From Trileptium ribeirensis (taxonomy: Eukaryota > Nematoda > Enoplea > Enoplida > Thoracostomopsidae): a stretch of DNA of 64,000 bases. Numbering within the stretch: position 1 is the stretch's first letter; each line of letters begins with the position of its first letter. Where the stretch lies: assembly GCA_030248225.1 (NCBI GenBank), contig JASANE010009923.1, positions 1 through 64,000 of the forward strand. The letters are read 5' to 3'. A model generated the notes under the pieces. The model had not been told where the DNA came from. It did no database searches and saw only the letters and a program-made list of their open reading frames with translations. This document shows positions 12,241 to 24,340 of this stretch, one piece after another. Position numbers and translations under genes: made by a program.

Positions 12241-12747
12241 TCATCGTCGCGGTTTTTTGGCATTTCCCGAGCGACACCCCGAAGTGTTTTCATAGATCTT
12301 GGGGTCGCGTACATTTTTACAAAAAGGGGAAACCACCCAGGCACCCCAAGTCGTGCAGCTACGGTAACCGGGAGCCTTGGTAGCTTTAGCCCATGATCGA
12401 AAGCCTCTGTTGCTCCCTGACGTGTCATCCCGGCAGGTCAATGGGGTCCAGACTGCTTTCCGCCACTCCCTTTCGAAGAGTATTCTAGACCATCTCCCAG
12501 CGGGCGACGAACCGGGACTGTCTCGGCTAACATTCAATTTGTTACATAGGTTAAGGGAAAAATTCTTATAATGCGAAGAGACCTGGTTACGGGCTGCTTC
12601 TAAAAAGTTCAGCCAAAATTTATAGGTGCTAATAGGGGTGACACTGGGGACGTAGCCGTTTGCATCCTCAGGTGACACGAGTTGTCCCCCGGCTGTCTGG
12701 AATTGAGCAGCAGCGTTGAATTCCCATTCATCCGCTGTTTCTTTCAT
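12241..12747 (-). CDS. Unrecognised 168-codon ORF
   Basis: I do not recognise this protein. It starts MKETADEWEF and includes the stretch PISTYKFWLNFLEAARNQ, which looks like ordinary soluble protein; the C-terminal half is rich in R, S and W and looks less protein-like. No signal peptide, membrane segment or zinc motif is seen. An opposite-strand ORF overlaps part of it. It sits in repeat-rich DNA upstream of a retrotransposon relic and could be a transposon fragment, an exon, or a chance ORF. Confidence that it is a real gene is low. Confidence 0.2.
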   Translation of the reverse strand: MKETADEWEFNAAAQFQTAGGQLVSPEDANGYVPSVTPISTYKFWLNFLEAARNQVSSHYKNFSLNLCNKLNVSRDSPGSSPAGRWSRILFEREWRKAVWTPLTCRDDTSGSNRGFRSWAKATKAPGYRSCTTWGAWVVSPFCKNVRDPKIYENTSGCRSGNAKKPRR

Positions 12748-13724
12748 TCATGGTTAGTATGCGATGCAAACGACTGCGGACCAGAACCCGATAAAATTTT
12801 CAGTAATACCATTTCATCTGGGGTTTTCAATGCGTAAAGGACAAATATTGTAGATCACTAGGCCAACCACATTTTCGTTGGTAAAAGGGGTAGCATTTTC
12901 ATGGGTAAGAGAATTAAATTGACGAGCCCCACTGGATCCGATGTTGAATAAAAATATTGTGTTGATTAGGGAGCTAATGATTGTATTAGGGTATCTTGCA
13001 GGGTACCCGAAATCAATAGTGTTGTAATATAGGCATTGAATATGAGTGCAGTGTTCCCCAATTGGGCGATATTATTAAAGTGTGTCAAATACCAAAAAGG
13101 GATTCAATAGTAAACCGATTGAACCGTGTGTGTCATGTATCAAGTAACTAGGAATCGTGTTTAATTTCTTTTTGGACCCGGTAAGATTTCAGGAGTCTGT
13201 TTTCGACAAGAACCCTTAAGAATTTGTTAACCCAAGATAGTTCTTCGCCATAGTGGGCAAGCCATCCACGAGCCAGCTGATGCAAGCCCCTTGTATATCC
13301 CCGCTTTCATACCCGAGCCATCAGCCCTCGCCACACCCCACACTATGTTTGTGCTTGCTTGGGCGATCAGGAACACCCTAGCCGCGAACCCTTCGCGGTC
13401 AACTACCCCTTCACATAGTTCGCCACCTGGCATATAATAACGAACCGTCACGGTTTAGGTACTCAAGGGTCTGGGGCCCTCGCCTCAGTGCACTAGTGTT
13501 GTAAGAGGTACTAGGTAAACTCCACTAGGACTAGAACAGGGAATAACGAAAAGAGCCACACCCACAACTAGGCCGCTATTAGAATCACGACCGTGCATCA
13601 ACCAGCCTTTAGGTTAGGATTCTACATTCGCGCACGACAAAATAGGGGAATTTTACTCAGGCTATACTAGGATCAGGGAACCCCGCTTAAGGGAGTAAGT
13701 AAATTATGAGGGAAAGGCCAGTCA
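12748..13724. other. No gene recognised
   Basis: Mixed-composition sequence. The small ORF at 13227-13451 on the minus strand has no recognisable motif and I do not call it a gene. Confidence 0.4.
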
Positions 13725-13960
13725 GCCTTATTACCTGTGAGCAGGCTTAAGGGTTGACTCCCCCTGGGGGGACCTTCATACCATTAGACACGTGGGCCAA
13801 TATAGGGGCCAGGCCGAACACCCTGGTTAACCCGCCGGCAGCCAACTAACTAAGCGGTTCCCTTAGGTCATCGCATAGATCACCGGAAGCCGGGGTTGTC
13901 CAGGCACCACACCAAGGAAAATGGTGGTGCAGCTGGGATCCCTTAGGGCCAGAACTGGTC
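13725..13960 (+). repeat. Diverged fragment of the inverted-repeat core
   Basis: The order of motifs matches the left-arm core at about 2400-2650: CCTGTGAGCAGG, then CCCCCTGGGGGGACCT, then TTAGACACGTG, then GCCGGGGTTGT and finally GGTGGTGCAGCTG. It is shorter and more diverged than the copies in the arms and has the same orientation as the left arm. Confidence 0.7.
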
Positions 13961-15648
13961 CTACTACATTATTTTATTGGGGGCCACGCCGTGAGGCGCC
14001 CGTAAATTTTCGGGACGGAGGGGTCTTCCTTTTAGGCCATTAGCTGTCGGACCTCTCGCATCCGGGGTTGTTAACTATCCACCGATGCTATTGATATCAT
14101 TATTACGTACTAAATGATACCAAAATTGTATCACTATATGCGTTCCAAGTGCTCACATTGGTTATAACATGAATGGTGAAGTGTTGTGTCGGGTTCGTGC
14201 ATTCTGGGAGGACGTAACCCAGGCTTTAAATTATAGTAGCGGTACAATTGACCACTTGGTTAACAGATTCGATGTTGAGGTTACAGCGCCACCAGACGTT
14301 ACCTGTTCTCTGATTGCACGGACTGGGCGCATATTCTGTGAACTGTAGTACAAGTCGCGAAGGCCTAGAGGTGGCGATGATTGCTTGAAGTAGACTCAAT
14401 TGGTTGCGTTTTCGGAGATATGGTGGTTGCTTTTGACGACCTAGACTAATTCTACGGGTTTAGCCGTTAGTGTTTCAGATATACCGTTGAATACACTGAT
14501 TAAATTCCAGCATTATCACATTGCCTCGGCAATATCGATATAATCGCGGTAAAGTAAACAATTCACTGTGTTAAGCGAGCGTTTGGTGTGTAGAATCGTA
14601 ACGTTTATTGATTGACTGATTTAATCGCCGGCGGTTCACTGAACGTACCTTATCGCCGTGAACACGGTGCTACTGCCACATCAAGATACCCGTTACCGCC
14701 TGCATCTTTGACCCTCGGTCATCAATCTACATCGGTACAACACCGCATAATTTACGGCGAACGGTTAATGTAATTGACATTGGTTTGACACTGTGCGTAT
14801 ACAATTATCGCGTGCCGCTAGCCCAAACTGCATCGTCGTCACTCTCCCCAGCGCCATAACAACTGGACGTGGTTTCGAACATTAACTGCCTAGCAACCAT
14901 CGTACCATCGTTCCTAGGAAAGTTCGCATCGACGTCGTGACGAACATTCAAGCCAGTCAGAAACATTTATAAATGGTCAGTGTAGTACCTTCGCTTGGTT
15001 TATATTTTGTTACTTTGACGTGTTTAGTGTAACGGATATATTGACGTTAGTATATGGCGGATTGAGTTGAAAGTGGAAAGCTGAAGTTGCCAGCTTGCGT
15101 TTTGTTCTGCTGCACGTATCTCCAAACTGAGACTTAGGTTCTGGCAACCCATAGTGAATCTTAGAACAATCTGTCGAAATAATCGCTCGGTTTGAACGAC
15201 CTACGTAAATCTTTAGTTGTACAGCGTGTCGTCGTTATCTTTCCAGTACCGTAGCCGACCATACATTTAAACAAATTGAAAAAAATAGTGATTTTGGCCG
15301 TCTTTAATCTAAAACTGCGTACGACCCATTAGTTTGGAACGTTTCGGTGCAACGGGCGAGCTTCGAGTTGAGTGTGAATATACAGGCTATACGTATCAGA
15401 CATAATAAGGAATAACCGTGTAAATTGGAACGAAGCGAAAAGTTCACACAACCAGTCACATGTTATAAGAAATAAGTACACGAATATTCTAGTGAACTCG
15501 GAGCTTGCTTCACAGCAGAAAATTCTGCTGTTAAAGTAAACACATATATTCAAGTATACATTTAACATCCGTGCTCAGGTCAGGTCTGAACCACGGACGC
15601 CCTACAGCTCAACACAAATAAGGATTATCAATAATTCGGAATTCAAAA
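13961..15648. other. Upstream region of the gag relic, no gene recognised
   Basis: No protein is recognised. By position this should be the leader or former 5' LTR of the retrotransposon relic that starts at 15649, but I find no matching LTR copy downstream and no clear tRNA primer-binding site. Confidence 0.4.
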
Positions 15649-16693
15649 ATGTCGTTACCAGCGAGCGCCAATAGAATGCCGATTAGCGGCACGTCAGCAA
15701 CAACTAGTATAGGAGGTGGTACGACCACCACGGCTGGTAGTACAAACGGACCAAGCCCCACTGTACCAGGGGACCCACTAGTAGCAACCCTACAGCAGCT
15801 GATGGAACGGACAACGACCACGGCACCAATCATGCAGGAAAGCGACATTCCGCAGATTTCGGGAGCTGACGGACAGGACTTTGAGGCCTGGTTAGCTACG
15901 TACGATAACCTGACGGACGGGAATGGATGGACGCTAGAACAGAAACTCATTTGCTTCCCGACTGTATTAAAAGGTAAGGCGCTTAAATTTTATGAGAGCT
16001 TCTCGGACTGTCAGAAACAGACGTACGAAGCCCTTTGCTACAACATGGGTTTCATGTACTCTTCCTCGCAGCGAGATTAGGACGCTCTTATCACGTTACG
16101 CATGCGCATACAGGGAGAACGAGAATCAGTCGCTATGTACGGACTTGACAACCTAGTGGACAAAGCATTCCCAGAGGTCAAGGTGAACAGCGTGATGCAT
16201 TACTGCAGAAATTCTTGCGACAAGGACTGAGAAAGGAACTGAAATCTGGAGTAATAGGGAAGACTTATCCATCTTTCAAACACGTGATGGATAAGCTTAA
16301 GTACAAGGAAGACGCCATTGTAGCGTCCCAAAAGGAGGTCATTGGAGTACCGGTACGCAAAAGCAGCCGATCTAAAACAGTCAATTATATAACCCAAGGA
16401 GGTAAAATTGCCAACTAGTGGACCAAATACGTGAGGCATTAGACGAGAACAAGCGCACTACAGCCGGCAGCGATGCCAATATCGCTCGGCTCATTGATCT
16501 ACTCGACAAGCGTACCGAGCAACACCAGCTAAATGCAATGATGCAGAATAACGGAACATCGCAGGTAGACACAAATGCAATACCACCAGCAACGCCAGTA
16601 GGGAACCAATGTTTCAGGTGTGGTTATCTAGGACATTTCGCTAGAGAGTGCCCGTATGTCCGAGTTATTTCCGAACTTGAGTACGAATACTAA
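15649..16693 (+). pseudogene. LTR-retrotransposon Gag, frameshifted and interrupted
   Basis: Gag packages retrotransposon RNA into virus-like particles. The first frame starts at ATG 15649 with a Ser/Thr/Gly-rich N-terminus and then a capsid-like stretch (DGQDFEAWLATYDNLTDG, then LKGKALKFYESFSDCQKQTY) typical of retrotransposon Gag. A TAG stop lies at 16078-16080, after which the same frame continues in gag-like sequence until about 16229. The alignment then moves to a second frame (LRQGLRKELKSGVIGKTYPS; ORF 16215-16418) and to a third (16418-16693). The last part holds a zinc knuckle, CFRCGYLGHFAREC (16610-16651), matching C-x2-C-x4-H-x4-C. One stop and two frame shifts make it a pseudogene. 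No protease, RT or integrase is recognisable downstream. Confidence 0.8.
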
Positions 16694-17029
16694 AAACGAA
16701 ATCGAAACAGAGCCAGGCTCACACAAAGTAAACTTATTGCAAACAAGCAGGGACATACCACGAGAATGGTCACAAGCGATCGGGTCGCGGAGAACGAAGC
16801 ATAACAAACATATGAAGAAGGAACACTTGTATATGAAGAATTCAGATACAGCAAAACACAAAATAACACTGAACATCTACGGCGCTCGGCTTTGTCGTTT
16901 CCTACCCCTGGCGCGCAGGGTGTGACCCGAGACCTTGAGAGTAATGGTTGGCCAACCAATTTATGTGTATATCCAGATAGGAAGTCAGCGCGAGAATATG
17001 ATGGAAACCGAGATACCGAGAGGAGTGAG

Positions 17030-17905
17030 AGGGGAGGAGGAACCGAGAACCTAATGGAACCTAATGTACCTGATATGCCGAGTCAGAAATATGGGAGATG
17101 GCCGCTCGGACTTCGGGGCCGATTAATAGGGCATCCGTGTCTAGCAATGACCCCAACGCTGGCACGTGTAACCCATCTCAGGCGGCTGCATATCGGATGG
17201 AACCGGAGAACCTAATGGATGGAGAACCTAATGAACCTAATGGATTGGAATCTAGAGAGACGCCGTTCGGACTTCGGGGGCCGATTAATAGGGTCGCGTG
17301 TCTGGTAATGGCTCTACCGCCGGCAGGCACAATCTGGTGAACCCTCGAACATTCTTGAAGCCCAGTTAATGGTCGAGGGCGATGGAGACAAAATCCTAGC
17401 CTTATTCAAAATTGTGTGCGTCTAGCGGAACCAGAAGAACCTGCGTAGGACCTAGTGAACTCAATGGAACTTAATGGTGAACCTAATGGACTAGTGGATA
17501 CCGAGTACCTAATGGAACCTAGTGGAAAAATGGAATACGGAGAAACCTAATGGAATGGAACCGAGAACCAAGGGAACTAACTGAACCAAAGAACGTAGCG
17601 AATGCATCCTATAGAACTAAACTGACTTCTACCAATTTAGGGCGGCCGTGTGAGGCCCCTGTAGCTTTTCAACCGACCGGGAAAGACCGTAAAGGACACT
17701 GGTCAGGTGCGATGGAGACCTTCGGAACACGGGTCAGTCCGATTGTCCTAACTCCGTTCAAAATTCGAAAGCGTATGTGTACATAGCATCTTTAGAGGCC
17801 GGGGAAGACCGCTCGTGGACACTGGCCAGGTGCGAGGGAGGCCTTCGGGAAGTGAGCTGTACTGATTGCCCTAGTTCCGTTCAAAATTGTAGTTTGTATG
17901 TAGGA
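17030..17905 (+). repeat. Degenerate tandem repeats downstream of gag relic
   Basis: Two repeat types are visible. AACCTAATGGA-type motifs recur at irregular spacing from about 17047 to 17565, and a GTTCGGACTTCGGGG/CCGATTAATAGGG block occurs twice about 160 bp apart (near 17104 and 17264). A second unit of about 120 bp, containing GACACTGG(T/C)CAGGTGCGA and CCGTTCAAAATT, occurs near 17676-17785 and 17797-17900. Confidence 0.75.
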
Positions 17906-18063
17906 CCTAAGCCGACTCGAGGTCGGTCCGTAAGTGTAGGTGCCACCAGATCTGATCGGGTCAGGGACCGTGGCCTTTGTTTGTCGTTGATCAATCTACC
18001 CACCCGGCAGGTGAATATGTGTGTGGCCGACTGCAACCGGGTCGGAGCCGGTATGTCTGAACC

Positions 18064-18771
18064 GTGTGTAGAACCGGGGGGGAAGCTGTTCGACCTAAGT
18101 GTGAAAAGTGTTTAGGGCTACACGGAGACAACGCCGAGCCGAGTGCCGAAAACATTACAAGCCTGGAACATCACGATAATCGAGCTAGTATTTGTGAAAT
18201 CATGGAACCTAAAGGTAATGAAGTGGAATCTACTAACCTAGAGATGAATTATGCTGATAAGGAAGAACCAATAGTAACCAGCAAAAGCTTGAAGATTGTG
18301 ATAATAACACCTATGGTAAATAACATGGCACACGGAGACAACGCCGAGCCGAGTGCCGAAAACATTACAAGCCTAGAACATCACGACAATCGAGCTAGTA
18401 TTTGTGAAATCATGGAACCTAAAGGTAATGAAGTGGAATATACTAACCTAGGGATGAATTATGCTGATAAGGAAGAACCAATAGTAACCAGCAAAAGCTC
18501 GAAGATTGTGATAATAACACCTATGGTAAATAACATGGCACAGAGAGCAAACATAAGGGAGAACCAGCAACCAAAGAACGGGACAGCAATCGTAACATGT
18601 CAACTGAGTGCAGAAGAAGCCCATGAAATAGGAATCAACTCAACCGCATCGCCGGTTGACTTGACAAAAGTAATCGAACAAACATTAAAATCACCCGAAT
18701 TACTGGGGAATGTACACACCTTCGGCCAAGTTAGCATGGATCCCGCGATTACCACACAGACACAGATTTGA
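18064..18771 (+). CDS. Unrecognised 235-codon ORF with internal 70-residue duplication
   Basis: I do not recognise this protein. Its middle is two near-identical 210 bp units (18121-18330 and 18331-18540), exactly 70 codons each, so the duplication keeps the frame. Each unit begins HGDNAEPSAENITSLEHHDN and ends with PMVNNMA. The product is acidic and rich in N, E, S and T, with no membrane segment or cysteine cluster. The C-terminal part (LSAEEAHEIGINSTASPVDL and on) ends at a TGA. It lies between the gag relic and another orphan ORF, so it may belong to the same element; function unknown. Confidence 0.35.
   Translation: MCRTGGEAVRPKCEKCLGLHGDNAEPSAENITSLEHHDNRASICEIMEPKGNEVESTNLEMNYADKEEPIVTSKSLKIVIITPMVNNMAHGDNAEPSAENITSLEHHDNRASICEIMEPKGNEVEYTNLGMNYADKEEPIVTSKSSKIVIITPMVNNMAQRANIRENQQPKNGTAIVTCQLSAEEAHEIGINSTASPVDLTKVIEQTLKSPELLGNVHTFGQVSMDPAITTQTQI
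18121..18540 (+). repeat. Tandem duplication, 2 x 210 bp
   Basis: 18121-18330 and 18331-18540 are nearly identical head to tail, differing at only a few positions (for example GATAATCG against GACAATCG). The high identity implies a recent event or gene conversion. Confidence 0.95.
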
Positions 18772-19095
18772 TAGAACCTAAGTACACGTTGGACCAAAAG
18801 AACACACGAATATATAAACAGCAGTTGTTAAATATCATACTAAAGAAATTGAACGCGCTCTAGATGACACTGGTGAAATAGTAGAGCCCCTGATTTTGCA
18901 GGAATTTCCAAATGAGACTAGCGTTGCTGGGACCGGATTCAGGATTCGTACCAGCAGTTAAACCGGAGTGTCATGGAAAATTCCCCCACTACACGCTCGC
19001 GCTACCTAAGTTGCGTTTCGGGGAAGATCGAATGCCAGTGAGAACTCTATAATACCGTAGGGTCATAGCTGTGTCGTATATGTCATGTCCACCAG

Positions 19096-19872
19096 TTGCT
19101 CAGGGCCCGAGTGGCTGGGACGGCCCGAATCGACCGACGGCGGGACGCTGCCGTTTTGTCACCGCTGTTAGGGTTCACATCTTCGTTCCTACACACTATG
19201 CCTGGGATACACGTCAGTAGTGGCATGTTAAAACACCTGGAGGGACTTTTGGAGATCGTTGCTGGAGTTATAAACGCCATGAGCATCACACAAGCAATCA
19301 CGGAAGTGTATCGGTCTCAAATTTCCATTCTCCAAACATGCATCGTATGTGAGGAACGTCATAATCCAAATTTCATGCCTAGGGAAGAGTGTGCTTTCAC
19401 CAATTATCATGGCGAATGGGATTATACTGGGAACCTGTCCGCAGACTATGGGACAATTAGGAGAGATGGGACGGTATCTATTCGACCAGGCAGCACACAG
19501 GGATTGCACACCGCCTATGAACTTATAGCGTATAGGGAAGCCAACCCGGAGTTCTTAGAAACCATAATAAGTGCACCATATTTGTTGGATAACCTAGTTA
19601 CGGAATTCAACGAATCCGGACCCAAAGTTCCGGTGCTGTCGATACATCATATTGTATACGCTATAATGGTGAACGCTCTTTTCAAAGAAAATGGTAGTAA
19701 ACCAAAGCGCGAGGAACTACTATACCTACGACTACTGTGGTTACGCAAGCCCGCCCAAAATCTCCGACAGAGTGACCCGATGAACGACATGGACCAAATT
19801 CCAAGCACGGACCATGCCCACTTATGTAAAGAAATCCTGGTTTTGTTTCATATGGTCTGCTCTATCGGGTAA
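19096..19872 (+). CDS. Unrecognised 258-codon ORF
   Basis: One of the longest open frames in the window, but I cannot assign a family. A later ATG at 19198 (MPGIHVSSGMLKHLEGLLEI) is a plausible alternative start because the first 34 residues are R/A-rich and unconvincing. The rest looks like a folded soluble protein: helices with LLEIVAGVINAM, a short cysteine patch (CIVCEERHNPNFMPREEC) that could bind a metal, an aromatic segment (NYHGEWDYTGNL) and a leucine-rich C-terminal half. It lies downstream of the gag relic and the duplicated ORF in the same orientation, so a retroelement accessory ORF or a captured exon are both possible. Confidence 0.4.
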   Translation: MLRARVAGTARIDRRRDAAVLSPLLGFTSSFLHTMPGIHVSSGMLKHLEGLLEIVAGVINAMSITQAITEVYRSQISILQTCIVCEERHNPNFMPREECAFTNYHGEWDYTGNLSADYGTIRRDGTVSIRPGSTQGLHTAYELIAYREANPEFLETIISAPYLLDNLVTEFNESGPKVPVLSIHHIVYAIMVNALFKENGSKPKREELLYLRLLWLRKPAQNLRQSDPMNDMDQIPSTDHAHLCKEILVLFHMVCSIG

Positions 19873-19929
19873 AAACCATGAGTCATAGTATCGCATTTTG
19901 CGATACATAATAATACCGGTCAAACATTT

Positions 19930-20430
19930 CGGGCATGATAAACTCATTGCCGGTGTTGGTTTTGCTCTGTGCGTCATGGTTCCCCGGATACGGGGGTATG
20001 GCCCCCAAGGTTTGGGGTCAGATAGCAAAATAAACGTTTTTTCACCCCATTTTAGCAACATTCACCCAAGCAATTTTATTTTTTCTTAACTTTCGAATTT
20101 TTTTCTCTGATTGCTTTTAGTTCATATAAAAATGATAAATGACGATGCCTTTTTGTTTTTCGATTAAGGCTCCGGTTGTAGAGTCATGGGATTTGAGGTA
20201 AGATGCCCCAATGATTCTTCGACCCAAAATTCAAAAATTTGTTCTGACGTCCTGGGTGGCTGAAAAGTTTCACTTGTGGGTTACGGACATGAGAAACTCA
20301 TTGTCGGTGTTGATTTTGCTCTGCGACTCGTGATTCCATGAATACGGGGGTATGGCGCCCCCATGGTTCATCGACCTAAAATTCCCAATTTTATTCATTG
20401 TGACGTCCTGGGAGGCTGATAGCTTGCACT
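19930..20430 (+). repeat. Diverged direct repeats
   Basis: A block reading roughly AACTCATTG(C/T)CGGTGTTG, then TTTTGCTCTG, then ATACGGGGGTATGGC occurs at about 19938-20003 and again at about 20293-20356. A second block, CGACC(C/T)AAAATTC through TGACGTCCTGGG(T/A)GGCTGA, occurs at about 20220 and 20370. Together they suggest a degraded tandem array with units of 150-200 bp. Confidence 0.7.
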
Positions 20431-21157
20431 GGGGAGTTTTCTGTCATGGGAAACTTGTGCGGCATTCTGTGATATCCACATATAGCATATCGACGTATGC
20501 TATCGAGAGCTGATTTGCTGTACACGCAGAAAGCGTATGTGTGCCTATGCTTCACTACGTTCTGATATCTCGATAGAGTTACTAGTATATGCAGTCGGTG
20601 ATATTGCATGGTACCTGGTACTTGTAGTCACAGTCACTAAATATTCACACATTTTGTAGACATTGCAGTCCCACTGCCTGCAACCTGTACATAAAGGCAC
20701 TACCATTGCACAAATATGCAGATATGTTCCTGCGATTGCAGGTTTTTGTAGATATGATATCAACCATTGCACCCAAGCCACAAATATAGAAGATACCATT
20801 GTTCTATCCGTATAGTAATAGTCAGCAATATTTCACTCGACAAGTTGTTAATAGAAGCGCGTATTAGCATTTTGCGGGCAATGGAAAGCCGTTGTCTTCA
20901 TTTTGCGTGCAATGAAAAGCCGTTACACTGTTATGCTATAAATCAAAACATTAACCGTATAAATTAGTGGGCCAGGACACTATAGTCTGTCCTATATAGT
21001 CTTCCTAGACTAGACAGATTATCCAGAGAGCTGCATAGGCTGCAAGGAAAATACGTATAGCTAGCTCGTGCTATAGCAGTGTCCATCGAATCTACTTTGA
21101 TAGACGAACAAGACTAAGCCAGGCTGCACTCAACTTATCGTAAACGGGTTATTAATG

Positions 21158-21650
21158 TGGATCGAATTGGATATCCTGTGAAATTGAAGGATATTCCAAA
21201 ATTATAAAACTACGGTAACATCGCTATCAACGTTTATAAGAAACAAATGACAAAATGATTTACCAATTCCTCACTTGTTTCTTATAAACGTTGATAGCGA
21301 TGTTACCAAGCTTTTATAATTTAGGACTATCCGTCAGTTTCTCACGATATCCAATGCGTTCCATATTAAGTTCAATAGTAAATGCTTTGTAATTACTCAC
21401 ACATTCGAAATATTCTTTCCTGTCGATTTTGTGCACGGCTGCTTTTACATATTTTACGTCAAAACGTACCTATTTATGTGCACAAAATCCACCAGAAAGA
21501 ACATTCCTAACGTGTGAGCAATTACGAAGCATTTACTAATGAACAATATGGATCGAATTGGATATCCTGTGAAACCGACGGATATTCCTAAATTATAAAA
21601 TCTCGGTAACATCGCTATCAACGTTTGTAAGAAACAAATGACAAAATGAT
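21158..21650. repeat. Direct-inverted-direct triple repeat
   Basis: One unit (GGATCGAATTGGATATCCTG, then GGATATTCC, then GGTAACATCGCTATCAACG, then GAAACAAATG) occurs directly at 21158-21250, inverted at about 21279-21442 and directly again at about 21478-21650. Copies 1 and 2 form a hairpin with a loop of about 30 bases. Copies 2 and 3 form a second, longer one about TCGATTTTGTGCAC and GTGCACAAAATCC. No protein is encoded. Confidence 0.9.
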
Positions 21651-21655
21651 TTACC

Positions 21656-24160
21656 ATTTACTCATTTAAAAGACTAAATTATGAGCTTTGTGTGCATCTT
21701 CATCATTATATCAAGTACAAGCTTAAAAATCATTCGTTTGTATTCTCTGTTATTATAAAAATAACTTTGCCTTACCAAGAAACTGCATGTATAGATTCTT
21801 AGATATTTTTAATCAACAAGAGTTTATGGCTACAGCTTTTAACCCAGAATAGAGTTATGATTTCTAAAGAGTTTTTCCAAAACTAACCCAAATATATGCA
21901 CATACACCATTAAAAACTATAATGTGCCAAAGTCGCAGTGGTCATCAGAGTCAACAACCCAGTGGCAATTAACATGGATCGATATTATAATATGGTGGTG
22001 TCTTATGGTCACATACCTCGCAAAATGCTTTACTTTTTATATGCGTTTTTTATTGGAAGTAATCAAGGAACCTGAAAAGTTTTTTGTTAATTTCAAATTA
22101 AAGTGAACGCATTTGGAACCTGTTCCCAGACAGTGCCATGACGTAACGAAGTGCATTACGTCTGGGGGCTATCACCTTGCAGTACTAAGCAATACTATAA
22201 CGCGATACTATCCTTTAAGCAAATACTAATATCTAAACAAATAGTTCTAAGCAACACTATAAAACACCAATGGCATTAGGTGTTTCCTACAAAAATGTTT
22301 GGCTTTAGCCGTTCGTGGTATGCATTCGCAAAATGATGTTTATCCTTTTCAAAACAAGCCACTTTATAGCGGTGTCGGCGTTATGTCTCCAACATTTGGA
22401 ACCTATATACACCACATATTGTCAGGCACAGGGTGTCTTAGACAGTTCCATGATTTTAATAAATTTTTTCAAAGGCAGCTAGTTACGCGTACTACAACTT
22501 CTCGGCTGTGTCAGGCACACCGTGTCTTCTAGCAGTTTTATTGACAGTTTTCGGAATTATTTAAGCAATGTTCATATGGGCTAGATACAAATATCGTAAA
22601 TTTAGAAAAATCTACACAGAAAAGTTGAATAATAAACCGCATTAGCTACAGACGGTGTCCATTATAGTTATTTCGCACCAAATTGGTAGCTAAGGGTGTG
22701 TACGACACTGTCAAGAAAAAATATAGTAGCTAGGGGAGTGTGGTAGACCTTCGGCAATTGATTTACGGTATGGGTGTCACCCTGACTATCTATACGGTAG
22801 GGTCGCGACTACAGGGGGACACAAGTTCCAAACAGCGGGGACATTATAAAGTGAACGCCGCATCATTACCACAGGTATGTGCCACTGGAATTCCTCACTC
22901 ATTACATTTCAAATTTCATTGCATTTCAAACTATATTTACGAATCACCAAATTTCAGACATGGTGCTCCCTTCTCCAGAATTTACAAATAGCCTAGGGGA
23001 AATTAAATGCTACCTACTTTTTGCTAAGGATCTGAAATAACTTCACAGTAATCTTTGCGCATAATACTTAGCTTTATACAGATTGTATAATATCAGTAGG
23101 TATCCACCAAAAAATTGCATGACGTCACTAACATGAAAACAAAGGAACGCAGAGTGGTTAAATCTGAACCGTACAATTTATCGGCTGGAAAATTCGTTAG
23201 TACGCTTGGATTATTGTTGTGTAAAATCATAGGTAGAAATAGCTAAAGGCAAAATTATAGGTATGTCATTTCAAACTGTAATGGATGGTAAGCTATTGTA
23301 TTTCATACAGTGAATTCAGTAATGTTTAGTTTAAACCTGACCTTTCAAACATGAGCCTAAGTAAACCTGAGGGGCTTTGCATGTTCTAGCGGTAATCGAA
23401 AAAATAATGTGCTTGAGTATATGTTTGGAATCACGAAAGTTCGGGAATTTCCAAATTCCCGACTTCCTATTTCGAAACTCTAAAATTCTCTATTGCAAAA
23501 TCCATGATTTCGCTATCCTCAAATTCCCAATTCGGATTCCCAAATTACCGTTTCTCGAATTTCCGATTCCCAAATTCTTATTTCATAAAGTCACTATTCC
23601 GGATCCCTACATTTCGGACAAATTTTTTTTTCAGATTTTAAAATATATGTTTAAAATTTTCTTGAATTATACATTTTTGAAAAATTCTGTAATTTTTAGA
23701 TAACTTTTCGTAGAATGACTGATTTTATTACCTTCGTAGGTGAGAGGAGTGCGTAAATCAACACTGAAAGATTCTAGCCACCATAATAAGTTGGAGATGT
23801 ACGACTGGCGACCATACAAACTTGCTTAAATGATGAAAAAATATATTTACATCGATAAAGCAATAGTTGTACATATATCTGTATTATCCATGCAAATGTA
23901 GCAGACAGTATGTGCATAATGAGTGATATGGTGAAACATTCGATTTCTAAATTAACCTTTCCGGAATCTGGAATTAACCAATTCGAAATCTGCAAAGCAT
24001 TCAATAAATTGTTTCTGGATCCTTTGGTGCTCGATTTTTCAGATACGTAAGCAAAATATATTAACTTAATGTTGGGAATACGATGGTAAATACGTAGCTA
24101 GCGGTTAAGGCTATAAATAATTGCCGGCATTAGAGATTATTTACTTCTGTAAGGGTCTAC
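21656..24160. other. No gene recognised; small repeats
   Basis: AT-rich. A motif around GTCAGGCACA(G/C)(G/C)GTGTCTT recurs at about 22422 and 22510. From about 23440 to 23600 short units like TTCCCAAATTC are repeated with variation. A small hairpin, GACGTAA/TTACGTC, lies at about 22139-22161. Confidence 0.45.
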
Positions 24161-24179
24161 TAGACTATCAGGGGTTTCT

Positions 24180-24340
24180 AATCCAAACCCGGGTGGCTCA
24201 CCCATTCCCTTATTATATCCCTCCCTCCCTTTTCTGTCTCGGGCTTTTTCTTTTCGTTTTGTTTACAAACGAATGCTAATTTACATAATTAGTTCCGTTT
24301 GTCCTAGTAGCTAACAAGTGTTAGCATCTTTTAATTTTCT
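24180..24340 (+). repeat. Inverted-repeat partner of 28330-28460
   Basis: The stretch with TATATCCCTCCCTCCCTTTT, GTTTTGTTTACA and GCTAATTTACATAATTAG is mirrored, with divergence, by the complement of 28330-28460 (GGGAGGGAGGGGTATAATA and TTAGTGCTAATGTATGCAAA). It flanks the transposase ORF on the left. Confidence 0.6.

Noticed and set aside
13961..15648. 5' LTR of the gag element
   Set aside because: No second copy downstream and no primer-binding site could be identified.
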